Shown here: in pieces, positions 23,331 to 34,764 of the stretch
How the letters are laid out: each line of letters starts with the position of its first letter
Position numbering within the stretch: the stretch's first letter is position 1
From: Myotis daubentonii
Taxonomy: Eukaryota; Chordata; Mammalia; Chiroptera; Vespertilionidae
NCBI RefSeq assembly: GCF_963259705.1
Contig: NC_081844.1
Coordinates: forward strand, 105,922,671-105,986,670
Reading direction: 5' to 3'
Length of the DNA stretch: 64,000 nucleotides
The notes under the pieces: generated by a model
The model's database searches: none
What the model saw: the letters and a program-made list of their open reading frames with translations, nothing else
Told to the model about the DNA's origin: nothing
Position numbers and translations under genes: made by a program

Positions 23331-24339
23331 TCATCTTTTGGTTTACCTGTTTTTTAATTTCTTAAATGATCTTATATTGTCTTGTTATAAGAGAAACGAG
23401 AGCTATTGCCTCTTTAGCTCTTACGAGTTAGTGATTTTTAAAAATGACTCGGCAAATAAATCTATTGCTAGCTTTCCTGACATAGAAACACTCTTACCTA
23501 ATGTTTTAGGGGTGAATATTTTACTGCAAGGTTAAATCATCATTAGGGTAGTGTTTCTTATTATGCATAAATCTCACAGTATCACATGGTAATAATTTTT
23601 TTCATGTTACAATAAGTGAAAAGAATTTGGAAAAGAGCAATAAAAACCATGAAGTTGACTGCCAAGGTTGTCAAAAGTAATTCACTTTGAAGAGACAAAC
23701 ACATCTGAGGTTTCGCTGCTTGTGCTGCTCAAAAAGCAGATAAGGTTTTTCCACTGATTTGTAATTGTGGATCATAACAAGGCAGCTGCTTAGTCCCTAA
23801 CAGGGCTGGCAGGAGGGCCTGGAAGCAGTGCCACCCGTTTCCGTCGGCCTCGGCCAATGAGAGGCCAGCACTGCTGATCATTATTCATCCCTCAACCAAA
23901 GGAATCTGGTTCAGGACCCTTTTACGTGAGATGTAAAAGTTGTCCAACTTATGAATGTTTACTATGTTCTACATCAATTAAATATGCCAGGTGGGGGTGC
24001 AGGGTATGAGAGGACATACTAGGGGTGTCTTGAATTTTATCATGTGCCTCTTTAAACACATATCCAAGATACAAGGCAGGTGCCCTGAGGCTATTCTGTG
24101 ACACCCCGACTCGCCTGAGTCTCTCCACCGCAGAAGCTCAGCTACAGCTACTGCTGACCAGGTTCTATTTCACGTGGGAAAACCAGCAGAGGCTGGCTGC
24201 CACTAAAGCGGTGCCTGGAGGGGAATGCACAGCTGACAGAAGGAAAAATTAAGAACGGAGTAAGTCTAACAACATGTGCAAGACTTCCACAGAAAACAAA
24301 CTGCAAAGCGCTGCTTAAGGAAACCGAAGAAGACCTACA

Positions 24340-24810
24340 TAATAGAGCTATACCGTGTTATGGGTTGGAAGACTCAATAAAGTGTTAAGATGAAAATTCT
24401 CCCCCAAAATGATCTTTAGAGTCAATGCAGTCCTAATCATAACCCCAGCAGCCATTTTCACAGGATTTGACAATCCAATTCAAAACTGAATGTGAAACCC
24501 TAAAGGGCCCAGAATAGTTAAAACAGTGAGTTTTTTTTAAGTTGGAAGATTTATTACATAATGTGGTATTGGCAAAAGGAGAGCCACACAGTCCAGAAAC
24601 AGGAGTACAAGTCAGTGGTCACCTGATTTTGGGACCCAGGTGCCAAAGCAATTCAGTGGGAAGAGGAACGCCTTTACTCAGATAGCGCGGGGACAGCCAG
24701 CTAACTGCGTAAAAACAAGAACCACCATCTCACCTCACACCACACACCAATGGTAACTCTAACTGGGACAGAGACCTAAATGTAAAAGCTAAATATAAAA
24801 CTGCACTGGT
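24340..24810 (+). repeat. L1 ORF2 3' remnant
   Basis: Typical old L1 text: 'gactcaataaagtgttaaga', 'aatgatctttagagtcaatg', 'tggtattggcaaaaggagag', 'cctcacaccacacaccaatg'. Many stops; no function. Confidence 0.75.
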
Positions 24811-25420
24811 CCAAAACAGTCACTAGCTACATGTACCTATTTAAATATGAGTTTAAATAAAGTACAATTAAACATAATTAAAAATCCAATTAAAATATAA
24901 TTTAAAATTCCATTCCCAAGTTGTCCGGGCCACATGTCCAGAGCTGTGGCTAGTGAGAGAGCAGGCCAGCGGGGCTAAGTCTGGGGTAAGGCCAGGACAC
25001 AGGGAACTCTCTGGGGTCACAGGAATGTCTCTATCTTGACTGTGGAGGCAGCTGCAGAAATGCACACATTTGTAAAAACGTGTCAAACAGTACAGTCTAC
25101 TTTACAGAAATCACCCCTCAGCAAACTTGATTAAAAACCCACGAGAGGCCGAGCAGAGGTGGAAGGGCCGGGCGGAGGGAGACGTGCACACCTGGCACCC
25201 GTCTGGGTGAGGGACGCAGATGCAGTGGCTGGCGGTGCCAGTTTGGACAGTTTGTTCCGACTGCTTACTGCGTTTTGTCTTCGTTTGCTGAAGCGACTAC
25301 CTGCACTCACTGGCATTTCACCTTGGTTCCTGTCACTGAGAAAGGAACCAAGCCACACAATTCTCTCCCCTCCCCCCCACGGTGATTCCAATCAGCAGCA
25401 TTACCTGGAGGAGCACTCAC

Positions 25421-25606
25421 CTGAAACGGGTAAAGTGCAGACTGTTATCTGGAGATGTAAGTGTATGTTCTGGAGGGAGAACGGGTCTCATTCTGGGCAC
25501 TGGGAGGCACATTTAAGAAATCCCAAATCAAAATAGTGTCATCGTGAGAGCTGCTGATGATCTGAAATTCATCAAACTGTAGCCGAAACACACGTCCAGA
25601 ATGTTC
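25421..25606 (-). CDS. FBXW11: FBXW11 exon with WD40 blade 7, C-terminus and stop
   Basis: The acceptor ctctttcacag is followed by GAACATTCTGG. The exon encodes residues 477-529 (numbering of the 529-residue isoform): [16 protein letters not shown], then the WD40 strand [13 protein letters not shown], ending in [11 protein letters not shown] and TAA (25445-25447). The stretch [10 protein letters not shown] before the conserved tail is the FBXW11 form; BTRC has a different alanine/proline-rich stretch there. Twenty-four non-coding nt follow the stop before a consensus donor (CAG|GTGAGTG), so the last intron interrupts the 3'UTR. That distance is below the usual nonsense-mediated decay limit. 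This blade closes the seven-bladed propeller. Phase 0 at the start. Confidence 0.97.
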
Positions 25607-26610
25607 CTGTGAAAGAGAAGGCTGGATGAGGAAGGTGAGGCCTTCCCGTCCCTCAGAACCCCAGCAGGGACGGCACAGGTGGGAAGGCAGCTCCGTATCC
25701 AGGCTCCTAACAAGTCCCCCGAGCCCACGGAGTGCTGTCCTCGCCCTCACGCCCTCACTGCTTCCCCTTCTCGGCCTTTCCTTTAACCAGACTCTGTATC
25801 CCAGGTCCCCGCCCATCAGTACATCAGTGATCGTGCACAGCGGGCCTTGGAAGGTCAGGAAGGTGAGCGATAATGTGCAATGCCCGTTCTTGAACATGGT
25901 GCAAACTAGGACCAGGAGAGTAGTGTCAACGGGACCGGGACTACTCAAACCACAGCCAGCGTCAGAGTTCACGGTGAAACAGGAGCAGCGTTCCCGTGAA
26001 AACCAAGACGAGAGCGGCCCTACTACAGCTCTGCGTGTTCCAGTCAGTGACCGGGGGGAAGATACAAAAATCAAAGGGAGAACTATTGAAAATAGGGAAA
26101 ATATCAGTATTTTCAAGCAACTCTCCCTCAAAAAATACAACAAAGGTGAGCAGACTATGAGAAATAATGTGCTTGGAAAAACTGCAAAGATAAGATTAAC
26201 ATATAAAAATAAAGTGCTCCTGTCTGTCAAAGCAGTAATCCATAGAATGCAGACTGAGGGTAATGCCATCCTAACAGTACAAAAATGTGCTGTCTGAAAA
26301 GGGTAACGTAACCAGGGACCCACATGCACACCCCCCACAGCTCAGGTAGGAACCAGGTTTTGCTCTGCGAGGAGATCAGTCCACCCATAAAGGAGGAACC
26401 TGCTTCACAGCGCAGGCCGTAGGAAAGCTCCTTGGGGAGGGCTCGCTGCAATGGGAAGGTCAATGTCAAAGTCTCTGATGTGGGCCAGACCAATGAACAG
26501 AAGGGCGCCTTTCTCTGAAGACACAGCTTCCTGGTGCTACCCAGGCGGCTCTGTGCAGGCGGCCAGCCCCCAGCTCAGGGAACCACTTCCCGTGTCGGCA
26601 GGTCACCTAC
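25607..26610 (-). other. FBXW11 intron, nothing else recognised
   Basis: 1,004-bp intron with donor GTAGGTGA and acceptor TTTCACAG. Open frames read through it on both strands (up to 297 codons on the minus strand, fused to the exon) but have no independent support. Confidence 0.8.
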
Positions 26611-26689
26611 CACCAAGGTGCGCAAACACAGCGTGCTTGCTGGGGCTCGCGGGTCGAGAGCAGCTTGCAAGTCCCAAACTTTGATTTTC
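26611..26689 (-). CDS. FBXW11: FBXW11 exon, WD40 blade 6 strand region
   Basis: 79 nt between 'cctttccag' and donor 'gtaggtgacc'. It completes a glycine codon split with the previous exon (GG|G, residue 450) and encodes residues 451-476, beginning [18 protein letters not shown] and ending LRTLV. The segment after the WD-type 'VWDL' is the characteristic long loop between the last two blades of beta-TrCP proteins. The LQAA and PAST forms match FBXW11 rather than BTRC (LVAA, PAGT). It joins in phase to EHSGR in the next exon. Confidence 0.97.
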
Positions 26690-27512
26690 CTGGAAAGGAC
26701 AATGAGATTGCGATGAGTGGAAAAGCGAACATTTTAAATACCGTCAAGCGTTTCCTCGACAGCGGAGTGCCTTTGAATTGCCCACTGGGAACGTTAATGG
26801 GGAGCATGCTTATGTCCTTACAAGTTATTCAAACCACCACATGGTCCCAGACTTGCAGGAATGGCACAGAAGTATTTTTAAGGGAGACAAGAAACTACTT
26901 CCAGTTATCTCGATTCAGCCCCTGACTTGATCCTCTATGTCAGCAAAGGCATTAACCAGGGCCCTCCGGGCTGAGTGGGTGCTGCGGATGGAGCTGGGGC
27001 TGTGACATTCCAAGGATGCCTTTCTGCCAACGAGGCAAATGCTCCCAGTTAATAACAGGAGTGTAAACAGACCACCTGACCCACTTGTGAAGTATATAGC
27101 AGGTCATCTTGAAAGTTTTACAGTTGCCATTTGCTCATTTAAAAAGTCGTGAAGCTTTTAAAAGAGGATCTGTTCAATTCACCAAAAGGGCAAAAGAAAT
27201 GTACCCCCGAACTGGGGGGAGGGGAGGGGACCCCACGCCTGGTGTAAGGGCTAAGAACGGAATTCCTGCACAACCTAAGCTACTCCTGGTTTACAACAAT
27301 GGTGACAGGCATACGTGCAGGAGCCTCGGAGCTCTGCTGCTGTGGGATCTGGGGCCTGAGTGGCCTCACTTGACCAAGTGGTGTAATAACAACTGCCACC
27401 CCTCCATACACAGAACCTGCCCGGCCCAGGACCTGCACACACAGCTGCGTGAGGGGTAGCCCTTTCCCTCCTGCCGCAGGCACAGCAGAGCATTGCAATG
27501 TGAAATACCCAC
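26690..27512 (-). other. FBXW11 intron, nothing else recognised
   Basis: 823-bp GT-AG intron (donor GTGGGTATT, acceptor CCTTTCCAG). No recognisable mobile element. Confidence 0.8.
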
Positions 27513-27623
27513 CCGTCATAGGCCCCGCTGACAATCCTCTTGTTGTCGAACCGGATGCACCGCACCAGCTCTTCATGTCCCTCTAGGACTCTTAAGCAGG
27601 CGCCACACTCAATGTCCCATAGC
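27513..27623 (-). CDS. FBXW11: FBXW11 exon, WD40 blades 5-6
   Basis: 111 nt. It completes Arg413 (AG|G) and encodes residues 414-449 plus two bases of Gly450. The text runs [20 protein letters not shown], then [16 protein letters not shown]. Arg434 and Tyr448 are present; these correspond to BTRC Arg474 and Tyr488, which contact the acidic residue before the first phosphoserine of the degron. The GH dipeptide (LEGHEE) and the WD of LWDI are the usual WD40 landmarks. Acceptor 'tccttcaag', donor 'gtgggt'. Both borders split codons in the same phase, so skipping this exon would keep the frame but delete most of one blade. Confidence 0.97.
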
Positions 27624-28716
27624 CTTGAAGGAAAAGAGCTCCGTGAACCCCTCGCCCGTGACCGCACCGCCCGCACGGTCTTCGTATCTGTCCACATGAC
27701 TTCCCGCCTCTGGAATTCTGATTTCTCTCTCACTCCCAGCCCACACTACACATTCATGTGCACTTAGGCCATTGGTGTGTTTTTAAGCACTAACTTGGGA
27801 GGAAGCCTTACTTTTCATTATATTTCCTTTTACACAGTTTGAAACTTTTAAAATCACATGCGTATGTTACTAAACAAATAAGAGAATTCCACCACAGGCA
27901 CTCCCAGCCCGGAGTCCACGAGGCCCAGGGAGGCGAGCACCAGCATGGTGGTCCCCGTCTCCCGACGAGCTCAGGGACACCGCCTCGGTAGGTACTGCAT
28001 ACTGGGGCTGCCCAGATTCAAGGGCAAAGTGGGAGACTCATGAGCTACATGCAGTGCCTTGGAAATACAAACCCAGTATAGAAATATACACAGTATATAA
28101 ATATATACAGCCTTTTTTCTGTACATAAATCAGATAACAGCTCTGGAAATAAAATCTGTTTCTATGATCATTGATTTTTCTGCATTATTTGCAAAAAGAA
28201 ATCACAGCAATGGAACACACACAAAACAAAGGTAGCAAATAAATTCTGTAATGAACTTCTAGTGAACACTTCACCACAGCCACCCTCAGCCAATCTCTCC
28301 ATCAGTGTCAGTGACGATGGCTTCTTGAACCTACTGTGAGCACTGCCACCAAGTCCAAAGTGGTTCCCTCCTGGGAACTATAGTGCAATACACATGCTAT
28401 TTTGTAAAACCTCAGAGATTCCAATGAGGACGCTAAGGATTGTTTATTGCTGAAATGCTACTAGAAAGCACCATTAATACAATAGAACCAAGATTCAAGT
28501 ACTAAAGTGACTTTTATGACATCTTAAAGCTTGAAAGAAGACTTAGAGCAGCCCTGGCCGGTGTGGCTCAGCTGCTTGGGCTTTGTCCAATGCACTGAAA
28601 GGTGGCCAGGTTGGTTCCTGGTCAGGGCACAGGCCCGGGTTGCAGGCTCAATCCCCAGTAGGGCGCATGCAGGAGACATGTTCTGCTCTCACATAGATGT
28701 CTCTCTCCCTCTCCCT

Positions 28717-28777
<61 letters not shown>

Positions 28778-29474
28778 TCCCCCCCCACCCTTCCCTTCCT
28801 CTTTCTGTAAAAATCAATTTTTTAAAAATCTTAAAAAAAAAAAAAAGCTGAGAGCAGTTAGAGCCCCGCCCTTTCTCCCTTCCCTCCTTCCCTTTCTCAA
28901 ATAATCGAGCCCAACCTTTATTTTGCCCAAACATTAGATAACTTCACACACATATTGCTATAGCATAAACTGGGGCAGGGGGAAATGACTTGGGATACTT
29001 AGATATTTAAGACAAGCTCTAATAAGATATAAAGGATGGTCAGATTTATTAGAAAGCAAGGACACTGAGTGTTGGGAAGAAAAAAGGAAATGAAACAGAT
29101 GACCAAACAGGAGTGGATGATTCTGTATCGCCGTCCTGGGAGAGCCAGGAAGGTACCACCCACGAGTGGGGAGGGAGGCAGGCACTGAGGCAGGCAAGCG
29201 GAGCAGGCTGGTGGCGCATGCTCTGTCTGAGTGTCCTGCTATTAGGTGATCTTGTGGAGCTAAGGTCACAAAGCCCTGTGCAGCGGGGGAATCTTGGGAG
29301 AAGACAGTTGACCCACGTCAGTGAGAGAGCCAAACAGATGAATAAAAAGTTGAAGTTTTCTTATCTGAAGCACCCCAAAGCCTCTGCGTCTTTGGAGCTT
29401 TCGGAGTGGGAGATGAGTCAACACCATGGCAGAAGCCACCCCGCCCGCCCTGTTGGCACCGAGCTTCTACCCAC
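27624..29474 (-). other. FBXW11 intron carrying a Ves SINE
   Basis: 1,851-bp intron. Apart from the SINE at 28551-28846 the sequence is unassigned. Confidence 0.8.
28551..28846 (+). mobile_element. Ves-type SINE with expanded (CT)n tail
   Basis: 'gccctggccggtgtggctca' starts the element and 'ggttgcaggctcaatcccca' lies in the body. The usual pyrimidine tail has grown into about 100 bp of CTCTCC and CT repeats (28699-28790), then an A-rich end. Antisense to FBXW11. Confidence 0.88.
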
Positions 29475-29593
29475 CTGATGGTGTTATCTGATGATCCACT
29501 AACAACCAGCCGGTCCCGGTACTGGAGACAGGCAATGCCTCGCTTGTGCCCATTCAGAGTACGAACAAATTCACAGGTACTCGTACTCCAGAC
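29475..29593 (-). CDS. FBXW11: FBXW11 exon, WD40 blade 5
   Basis: 119 nt between acceptor 'tttgttacag' and donor 'gtgggtagaa'. It encodes residues 374-412 plus two bases of Arg413: [20 protein letters not shown], then [19 protein letters not shown]. The serine in VWSTST is the FBXW11 form (asparagine in BTRC). Arg391 and Ser408 correspond to BTRC Arg431 and Ser448, which hold the second phosphoserine of the DSGxxS degron. Phase 0 start, phase 2 end. Same length and phase as the exon at 34765-34883, as expected for tandemly duplicated WD40 blades. Confidence 0.97.
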
Positions 29594-30422
29594 CTGTAAC
29601 AAATGAGCAACAGAATGAGTACAGAAAAGTCTCCGCACTATATACCTTTCTCAGAAAGTCAGGGCTCCAGGAAGGATCAAACTACTTGACTATGAGACAG
29701 CGCTGGGAGCGGGGGGCCAGATTAGACAGAATCAAGCTTTCTTGGCTGCTGAGTGATAAAACTGGAATGAAATACAAAGGGAGGCGGTGAGGTCTCCAAG
29801 CCTTGAGATCTTCACAAAGAGACCGTCTCCTGGAGGGTTCAGACACTCAGCTGCCCAGAGGGAACAGCCCGGGCCAGATTTTATGGTTTACACCAGCTGA
29901 CATGTCAAACCCAATGTAACAGATCTGAACAAGCTCCACCTTTCACACCCTCCTCTTCTCGGCATAGTTTCTTGAACGGCTCTATTTGTTTCCACACATC
30001 ACTCCTAATATTATGAATGTGGGATGAATAATCCCCCTTTTGTGAAACCATCTGCAAGACTTAGATGTTCATAGCCACACATTACCAGCCAAATAAGGAG
30101 ACACAAAGCGAACACAGTGCCTGAATTATTTTACCAGCTGCACTTGTAGTTGAATGGGTTAACTAGATATCCACGTGCAAAGAATGAAGTTGAATCCCTA
30201 CCTCACACTATATATAAAAATTTAATTCAAAATGGATCAAAGACCAAAATGTAAGGACTCAAACTATAAAGCTCTTAGAAGTAAATCTCTGTGACACTGG
30301 ATTAGGCAATGGTTTCTTAGATGTAACAACACAAGCAACAAAAGGAAAAAATTGATAAAATGCACTTCATCAAAATTAAAATAGTTCTATGTTTCAAAAA
30401 CAACTATCAAGAAAGTAAAACC

Positions 30423-30642
30423 CCCTGACTGGTTTTGGCTCAGTGGATAGAGCGCCGGCCTGTGGACTGAAGGGTCCCGGGTTCGATGCCGATCAAGGGC
30501 ATGTACCTTGGTTGCAGGCACATCCCCAAGAGGGGGTGTGCAGGACGCAGCTGATCAATGTTTCTCTCTCATGGATGTGTGTATCTCTCTATCCCTCTCC
30601 CTTCCTCTCTGTAAAAAATCAATAAAATATATTTTTTAAAAA
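30423..30642 (+). mobile_element. Ves-type SINE inserted in L1
   Basis: 'ggatagagcgccggcctgtg' and B box 'gggttcgatgccgatcaagg', with a 3' 'aatcaataaaatatattttt' tail. Perfect 14-bp target duplication AAGAAAGTAAAACC at 30409-30422 and 30643-30656. Young and nearly complete. Confidence 0.93.
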
Positions 30643-30935
30643 AAGAAAGTAAAACCATTAAAAAAAGGAAAGTGAAAACACAACCCACAAGATTAAATAA
30701 AATATTTGCAAATATTTATCTAAGGACCTTATTATCAGACCATATAAAGAACTACTGCAACTAAACAATAGAAAGACAAATAATCCAATTTGTTAAATGA
30801 ACAAAAGATTTAAATAGATGTTTCTCCAAAGACATAAAAATGGCCAACAAGCACATGAAAAGATGCTCAACCTCATTAGGCATTAGGGAAATGGAAAACA
30901 AAATTAATAGAGATACCACCACACACCTACTAGGA

Positions 30936-31147
30936 CAGTGGTTCTCAACCTTCTGGCCCTTTAAATACAGTTCCTCATGTTGTGACTCAACCATAAAATT
31001 ATTTTCGTTGCTACTTCATAACTGTAATGTTGCTACTGTTATGAATCGTCATGTAAATATCTGATATGCAGGATGGTCTTAGGCGACCCCTGTGAAAGGG
31101 TCGTTCGACCGCCAAAGGGGTCGCGACCCACAGGTTGAGAACTGCTG
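30936..31147 (+). mobile_element. SPIN-type hAT transposon, 212-bp deletion form, in L1
   Basis: Ends 'cagtggttctcaaccttctg' and 'aggttgagaactgctg', with flanks TACTAGGA and CACTAGGA (7 of 8 match). Same length and same internal deletion junction (gcaggatg|gtcttagg) as the copy at 11176. Inserted into the older L1. Confidence 0.92.
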
Positions 31148-32214
31148 CACTAGGATAACTGTAATAAAAAGACAGACAATACCAAGTGTTGACCCGATAT
31201 GGAGAATTCCTCCAGGCTGCTATTATTCAAGCGCTGATTAAGGCCCAGGCCCTCTTGACTTCCAGGCACTGGTCTTGTACCAATGGTGTGGCTGAGCAGT
31301 GAGTGAATTACCTCATACAAATCCTAGCTGTTTACACAACCTAACGTATGATGTGACCTAGGCTGTGATCTGTGGGGTGACACATACTAGAATGCTGTTT
31401 AGTGCAGGTCATAAAAAGGGTTTTTTTTTGTTTGGTTGGTTTTTAGCCAATTTCAAATATTCATATATTGCTGGTGAGATTGTAAGCTGGTGTAGCCATT
31501 TTGGAAAACCGTTTGGCAAAACTTAAACACAGAGTTATCATCCCAAGAGAACTGAAAATATATGTCTGCACAAATGTTTATGGCAGCATTATTCATAATA
31601 GATAATGTAGAAACAACAAAATGCCCATCTACTGATGAATGGATAAACAAAACAATGAAATTTTATTCAGTCACCAGAAGAAATGAAATACTGTTACATG
31701 TACAATGTCTATGGGTGGACCTTGATAGCAATACACTAAGTGAAAGAAGCCAGACACAAAAGGCCCCATATTGTATGATTCCATTTGTAAGAAATGCCCA
31801 GACAGCAAATCCATGGACGGAAAGTAGACTCGAGGCAGCCAGGGACGAGGGAAGGAAAGAGGGGTTGACCGCTAATGGGTCTGAGCTCTTTTGGAGGCGA
31901 CTGAAAATGTCCCGGAACTAGTTATGGTCACACAACACTGTAAATATACTGAAGGCCACTGAACTGTGTGCTTTACAATTCTGAATCCCACGGTATGTGA
32001 ATTATTTTAATAAAGTTGTTATAAAAACGTAAGAAAGCTAGATTTTTTTTAAATTAAATGGGTATCGATCCTGTGGGTCACCCTAGACTACAGCAACTGC
32101 TTGTCACATGTCTGCTGCCCGCAGGCCGAGCTTTCTGAAGACAGGGACATGTGTTGTTCCCATCACATCTCCAGCAGCCGGCCCCAGGTCTGCGGCATGA
32201 CAGGCTTGGCTCTC

Positions 32215-32345
32215 ACAATCAGGTGACTGAATCCAATCTCAGCTCTGCCGCCAGCCAGCTGCGTGGTCTCCGGTGTAGCTCTTCACTCACTGAGCCACAT
32301 CCACACGATGGAGGCGATACCTCCTCCACAGTGTGCCAGGAGGGC
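32215..32345 (+). repeat. MIR fragment
   Basis: 'aatccaatctcagctctgcc' followed by 'gctgcgtggtctccggtgta' matches the MIR core in forward orientation. Confidence 0.55.
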
Positions 32346-32643
32346 GACACGAGGTGGTGACGTACAAGCTCCGAGCACATGGGACATGTTCAATAGGTTC
32401 GTTCTTGTCCCCTTATAAAGGCCACCGGCAAAGTCACTTCATGAAATAGAGGACTGCTCTCTTTCCTGGTCCCATGACCCTTTCCTCCTCCCGTCCTATA
32501 ACTAAAGGAGCATGGAGAATGGGGTGGCTTCAGGGGCTGCTAAGCGCAATGGAGGAGAATAAAGATCTTGAGAAGTACCAGCTGGGGTAGCCACTCCTGC
32601 TCTCCCTCCATTCTAAGAGACAGAAGGAAGCGGATACACTTAC

Positions 32644-32893
32644 TTTGATGGTTCTGTCACCAGAGGCAGACACGATGTACTTATCATCAAAGTCCACTAC
32701 ATTGACAGCAGCGCGGTGGCCAACCAGGACACGGCGCAAAGTGATGTCGGTGGCAGAAGCCATGTCCCACACCGCGATGGAGCGGTCCTTGGAGCAGGTC
32801 ACCATCAGTCCATTGCTGAAGCGTAAGTGCAGGACAGCCTCGTTGTGGTGGATCAACGTGTTCAGAACCTCGCCCGTGTTCACATCCCAGACT
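32644..32893 (-). CDS. FBXW11: FBXW11 exon, WD40 blades 3-4
   Basis: 250 nt, the largest propeller exon. Acceptor 'tctcatctag', donor 'gtaagtgtat'. It completes Arg290 and encodes residues 291-373. Landmarks are [63 protein letters not shown] and SASGDRTIK, i.e. two WD40 units. The residues V (GEVL), N (HHNEA), S and L (FSNGL) and A (MASATD) match FBXW11; BTRC differs at these places, so the paralogue assignment is direct. The propeller is intact, with no frameshift or premature stop. Ends in phase 0, joining VWSTST in the next exon. Confidence 0.98.
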
Positions 32894-34029
32894 CTAGATG
32901 AGAACAGAAAGCACAATGCTTACCTAGGGAGACAACTGGGAGAGCGCATGCACCGGCGCTCTGGGCCCATTCCTGTAGCAGGCTGGCAGTGTGGACTCGA
33001 CTTGTATTTGGTGACTGGGACCTGACACCTAAGTACCAGCTAAAAGGAGCAATTTCTCTGTTTGCTGAGAAGTGTTTCAGAAGAAGGCGGCCAAGTCTGG
33101 CTCTGCTCAGGTGTAGGTTTATGTCACAGTCGGGTGTTTATGGATTGTGCCTGCAGGTTTGTACCGATGGTAAAAAAAAAAAAAAAAAAAAAGACTCTTT
33201 TCTATTAAATAAGTGGGCGTTGCAGTGAGTCTGAGATGACGGGGAAGGGGCTTGGTGGATGGAGAGCTGAGGCAGTTAAGGTTCTTTTTGACCTTTGAGA
33301 GGCCTTGAACCTAATGGACTGTAAGTCATGGAGTCGCATCAATCCCACAACCATCTATTCACCCAATGGCTTTATGGACAAAGCCAGTGTCTCCCAGTTG
33401 GTTCACCCTTGAGATAAGGGTGCTTAGGGGCAGCCCTTTCACATCATAGCTTTTCTGTAGCCACGGTCTCCCAAGAGGTCAAGCTGATGCAGAGCAGGAG
33501 GAAAACTCAGGCTTCTCAGGCTGAAACGTGACCTACAGCAGAAACAGGGGCCTGGAAGCACAGGCCAGGGAGAGGACACTAGGCATCAGGTAGCTGCTCC
33601 AGTCCCTTGGGTGTCTCTGGGACACATCCTCTTCCAGTCTCTGACTCGAAGTTGCTGGGTGAGAGATGGTGTGGGATGGATGAGACGTCACGACTTCCAG
33701 TCCGTAGGAGAGCTGTGCCCGCCCCTCGGAGGGCGTGCTTCCCCAGCCACCAGCAGCAGCCAGGGCTTTCCCCTGACGAGCCCTCCCCACCCCCAGCCCA
33801 CAGCCACTGGGTGTGGAAATGTCCTTGTCCCAGTGGTTTAGGAGTGGATCCCAACACGTTTCCTTTCTACTCTCCCAACTTCCAACCAGCAATCACCACT
33901 TCCCTTCTGAGAGGAAGCACTGCCATTACCAGCCTCGTCACTCTGCCCCGGGGGTGGCATCTGAAAACAAGTGTTGCCATTACTGGAAAGTCTACGCAAT
34001 ATGAAGACTGTCTTAAATGATATAAATCC

Positions 34030-34170
34030 CAAGTTCAGATTAACTATGTGACTCTGAGCAAATTGCTTAACCTCTCTGATCTGTTTCCTTGTACATCTAC
34101 AAATAAAGAAGACAGTGTCTACATACTAGAAAGGTTGATGCGAGAATTCAATAGGATAAGAGTCCACAAA
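34030..34170 (+). repeat. MIR fragment
   Basis: 'ctatgtgactctgagcaaat' followed by 'tgcttaacctctctgatctg' and 'tttccttgt' is the forward MIR core. Confidence 0.65.
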
Positions 34171-34355
34171 ACACCTAGCACTCTCTGTGGCCCTGGAAAG
34201 GTTCCGCGAACAGCTGTTGCTGATTCTTTCAGACTTTGTAGGCTATTCCCACCACAGCCCCTCGGGGAGCCCCTGCCTCCTCTCTGCTCTGGAGCATGAC
34301 CCCGGGGGGAGCTGGCCTGCAGCAGGCAGTGTGCTCTGTAGGAAAGCATGGTGCC

Positions 34356-34583
34356 GCCGAAACTGGTTTGGCTCAGTGGATAGAGCGTCGGCCTGCGGAC
34401 TGAAAGGTCCCAGGTTCGATTCCGGTCAAGGGCATGTACCTGGGTTGCAGGCATATCCCCAGTGGGAGATGTGCAGGAGGCAGCTGATCGATGTTTCTCT
34501 CTCATCGATGTTTCTAACTCTCTATCTCTCTCCCTTCCTCTCTGTAAAAAATCAATAAAATATATTTTTAAAAAAAAAGAAAA
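34356..34583 (+). mobile_element. Ves-type SINE with target duplication
   Basis: 'aactggtttggctcagtgga', 'gcgtcggcctgcggactgaa' and B box 'ggttcgattccggtcaaggg', with an 'aatcaataaaatatattttt' tail. Flanked by GAAAGCATGGTGCC at 34342-34355 and 34584-34597. About 100 bp from the neighbouring coding exon's donor end side (exon starts 34765). Confidence 0.93.
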
Positions 34584-34764
34584 GAAAGCATGGTGCCATC
34601 TCTATACGATGTGGCGACGGGGACAGGACCTACTTCCCAAAATGCAGCTACACCCACACCCAAAGTGGCCCTGAACTACAGCACACAGAGCATACGGAGA
34701 GGCGGTGCGGCTCTGTCTGCTCCTGGGAGGAGCTCAGGCTCAGACCGCCGAGCCACGCACTCAC

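Larger units (their letters stand above)
21825..25420 (-). other. FBXW11 last intron (3.6 kb) with GA tract and L1 relics
   Basis: The intron separates the stop-codon exon from the 3'UTR exon, with donor GTGAGTG at 25420 downward and acceptor ending CAG at 21825. It holds a (GA)n-rich tract (22667-22739), old L1-like sequence (about 22,930-23,330 and 24,340-24,810), and otherwise unassigned AT-rich DNA. Confidence 0.85.
30140..32040 (+). repeat. L1 3' end, interrupted by SINE and SPIN
   Basis: L1 ORF2 tail text ('caaaatggatcaaagaccaa', 'aaaaatggccaacaagcaca') continues across the two insertions into L1 3'UTR text ('ggcagcattattcataatag', 'atctactgatgaatggataa') and ends in AATAAAGTTGTT. Removing 30423-30656 and 30936-31155 restores continuity as far as about 31,190. 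The stretch 31,190-31,440 looks unlike L1 and may be a further insertion or divergence. Confidence 0.75.
29594..32643 (-). other. FBXW11 intron with interrupted L1
   Basis: 3,050-bp intron. Its middle is an old plus-strand L1 3' end broken by a Ves SINE and a SPIN transposon; a MIR piece follows near 32,215. Confidence 0.85.
32894..34764 (-). other. FBXW11 intron with poly-A run, MIR and Ves SINE
   Basis: 1,871-bp intron: A-run at 33171-33192, a MIR piece near 34,030-34,170, and a Ves SINE at 34356-34583. The rest is unassigned. Confidence 0.8.

Noticed and set aside
25626..26297. 223-codon plus-strand frame antisense to FBXW11
   Set aside because: It lies in the intron with no domain or repeat origin seen and no promoter. 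Treated as chance.
25445..26338. 297-codon minus-strand frame
   Set aside because: Only its last 53 codons are the FBXW11 exon. The rest is intron read-through past the acceptor at 25607.
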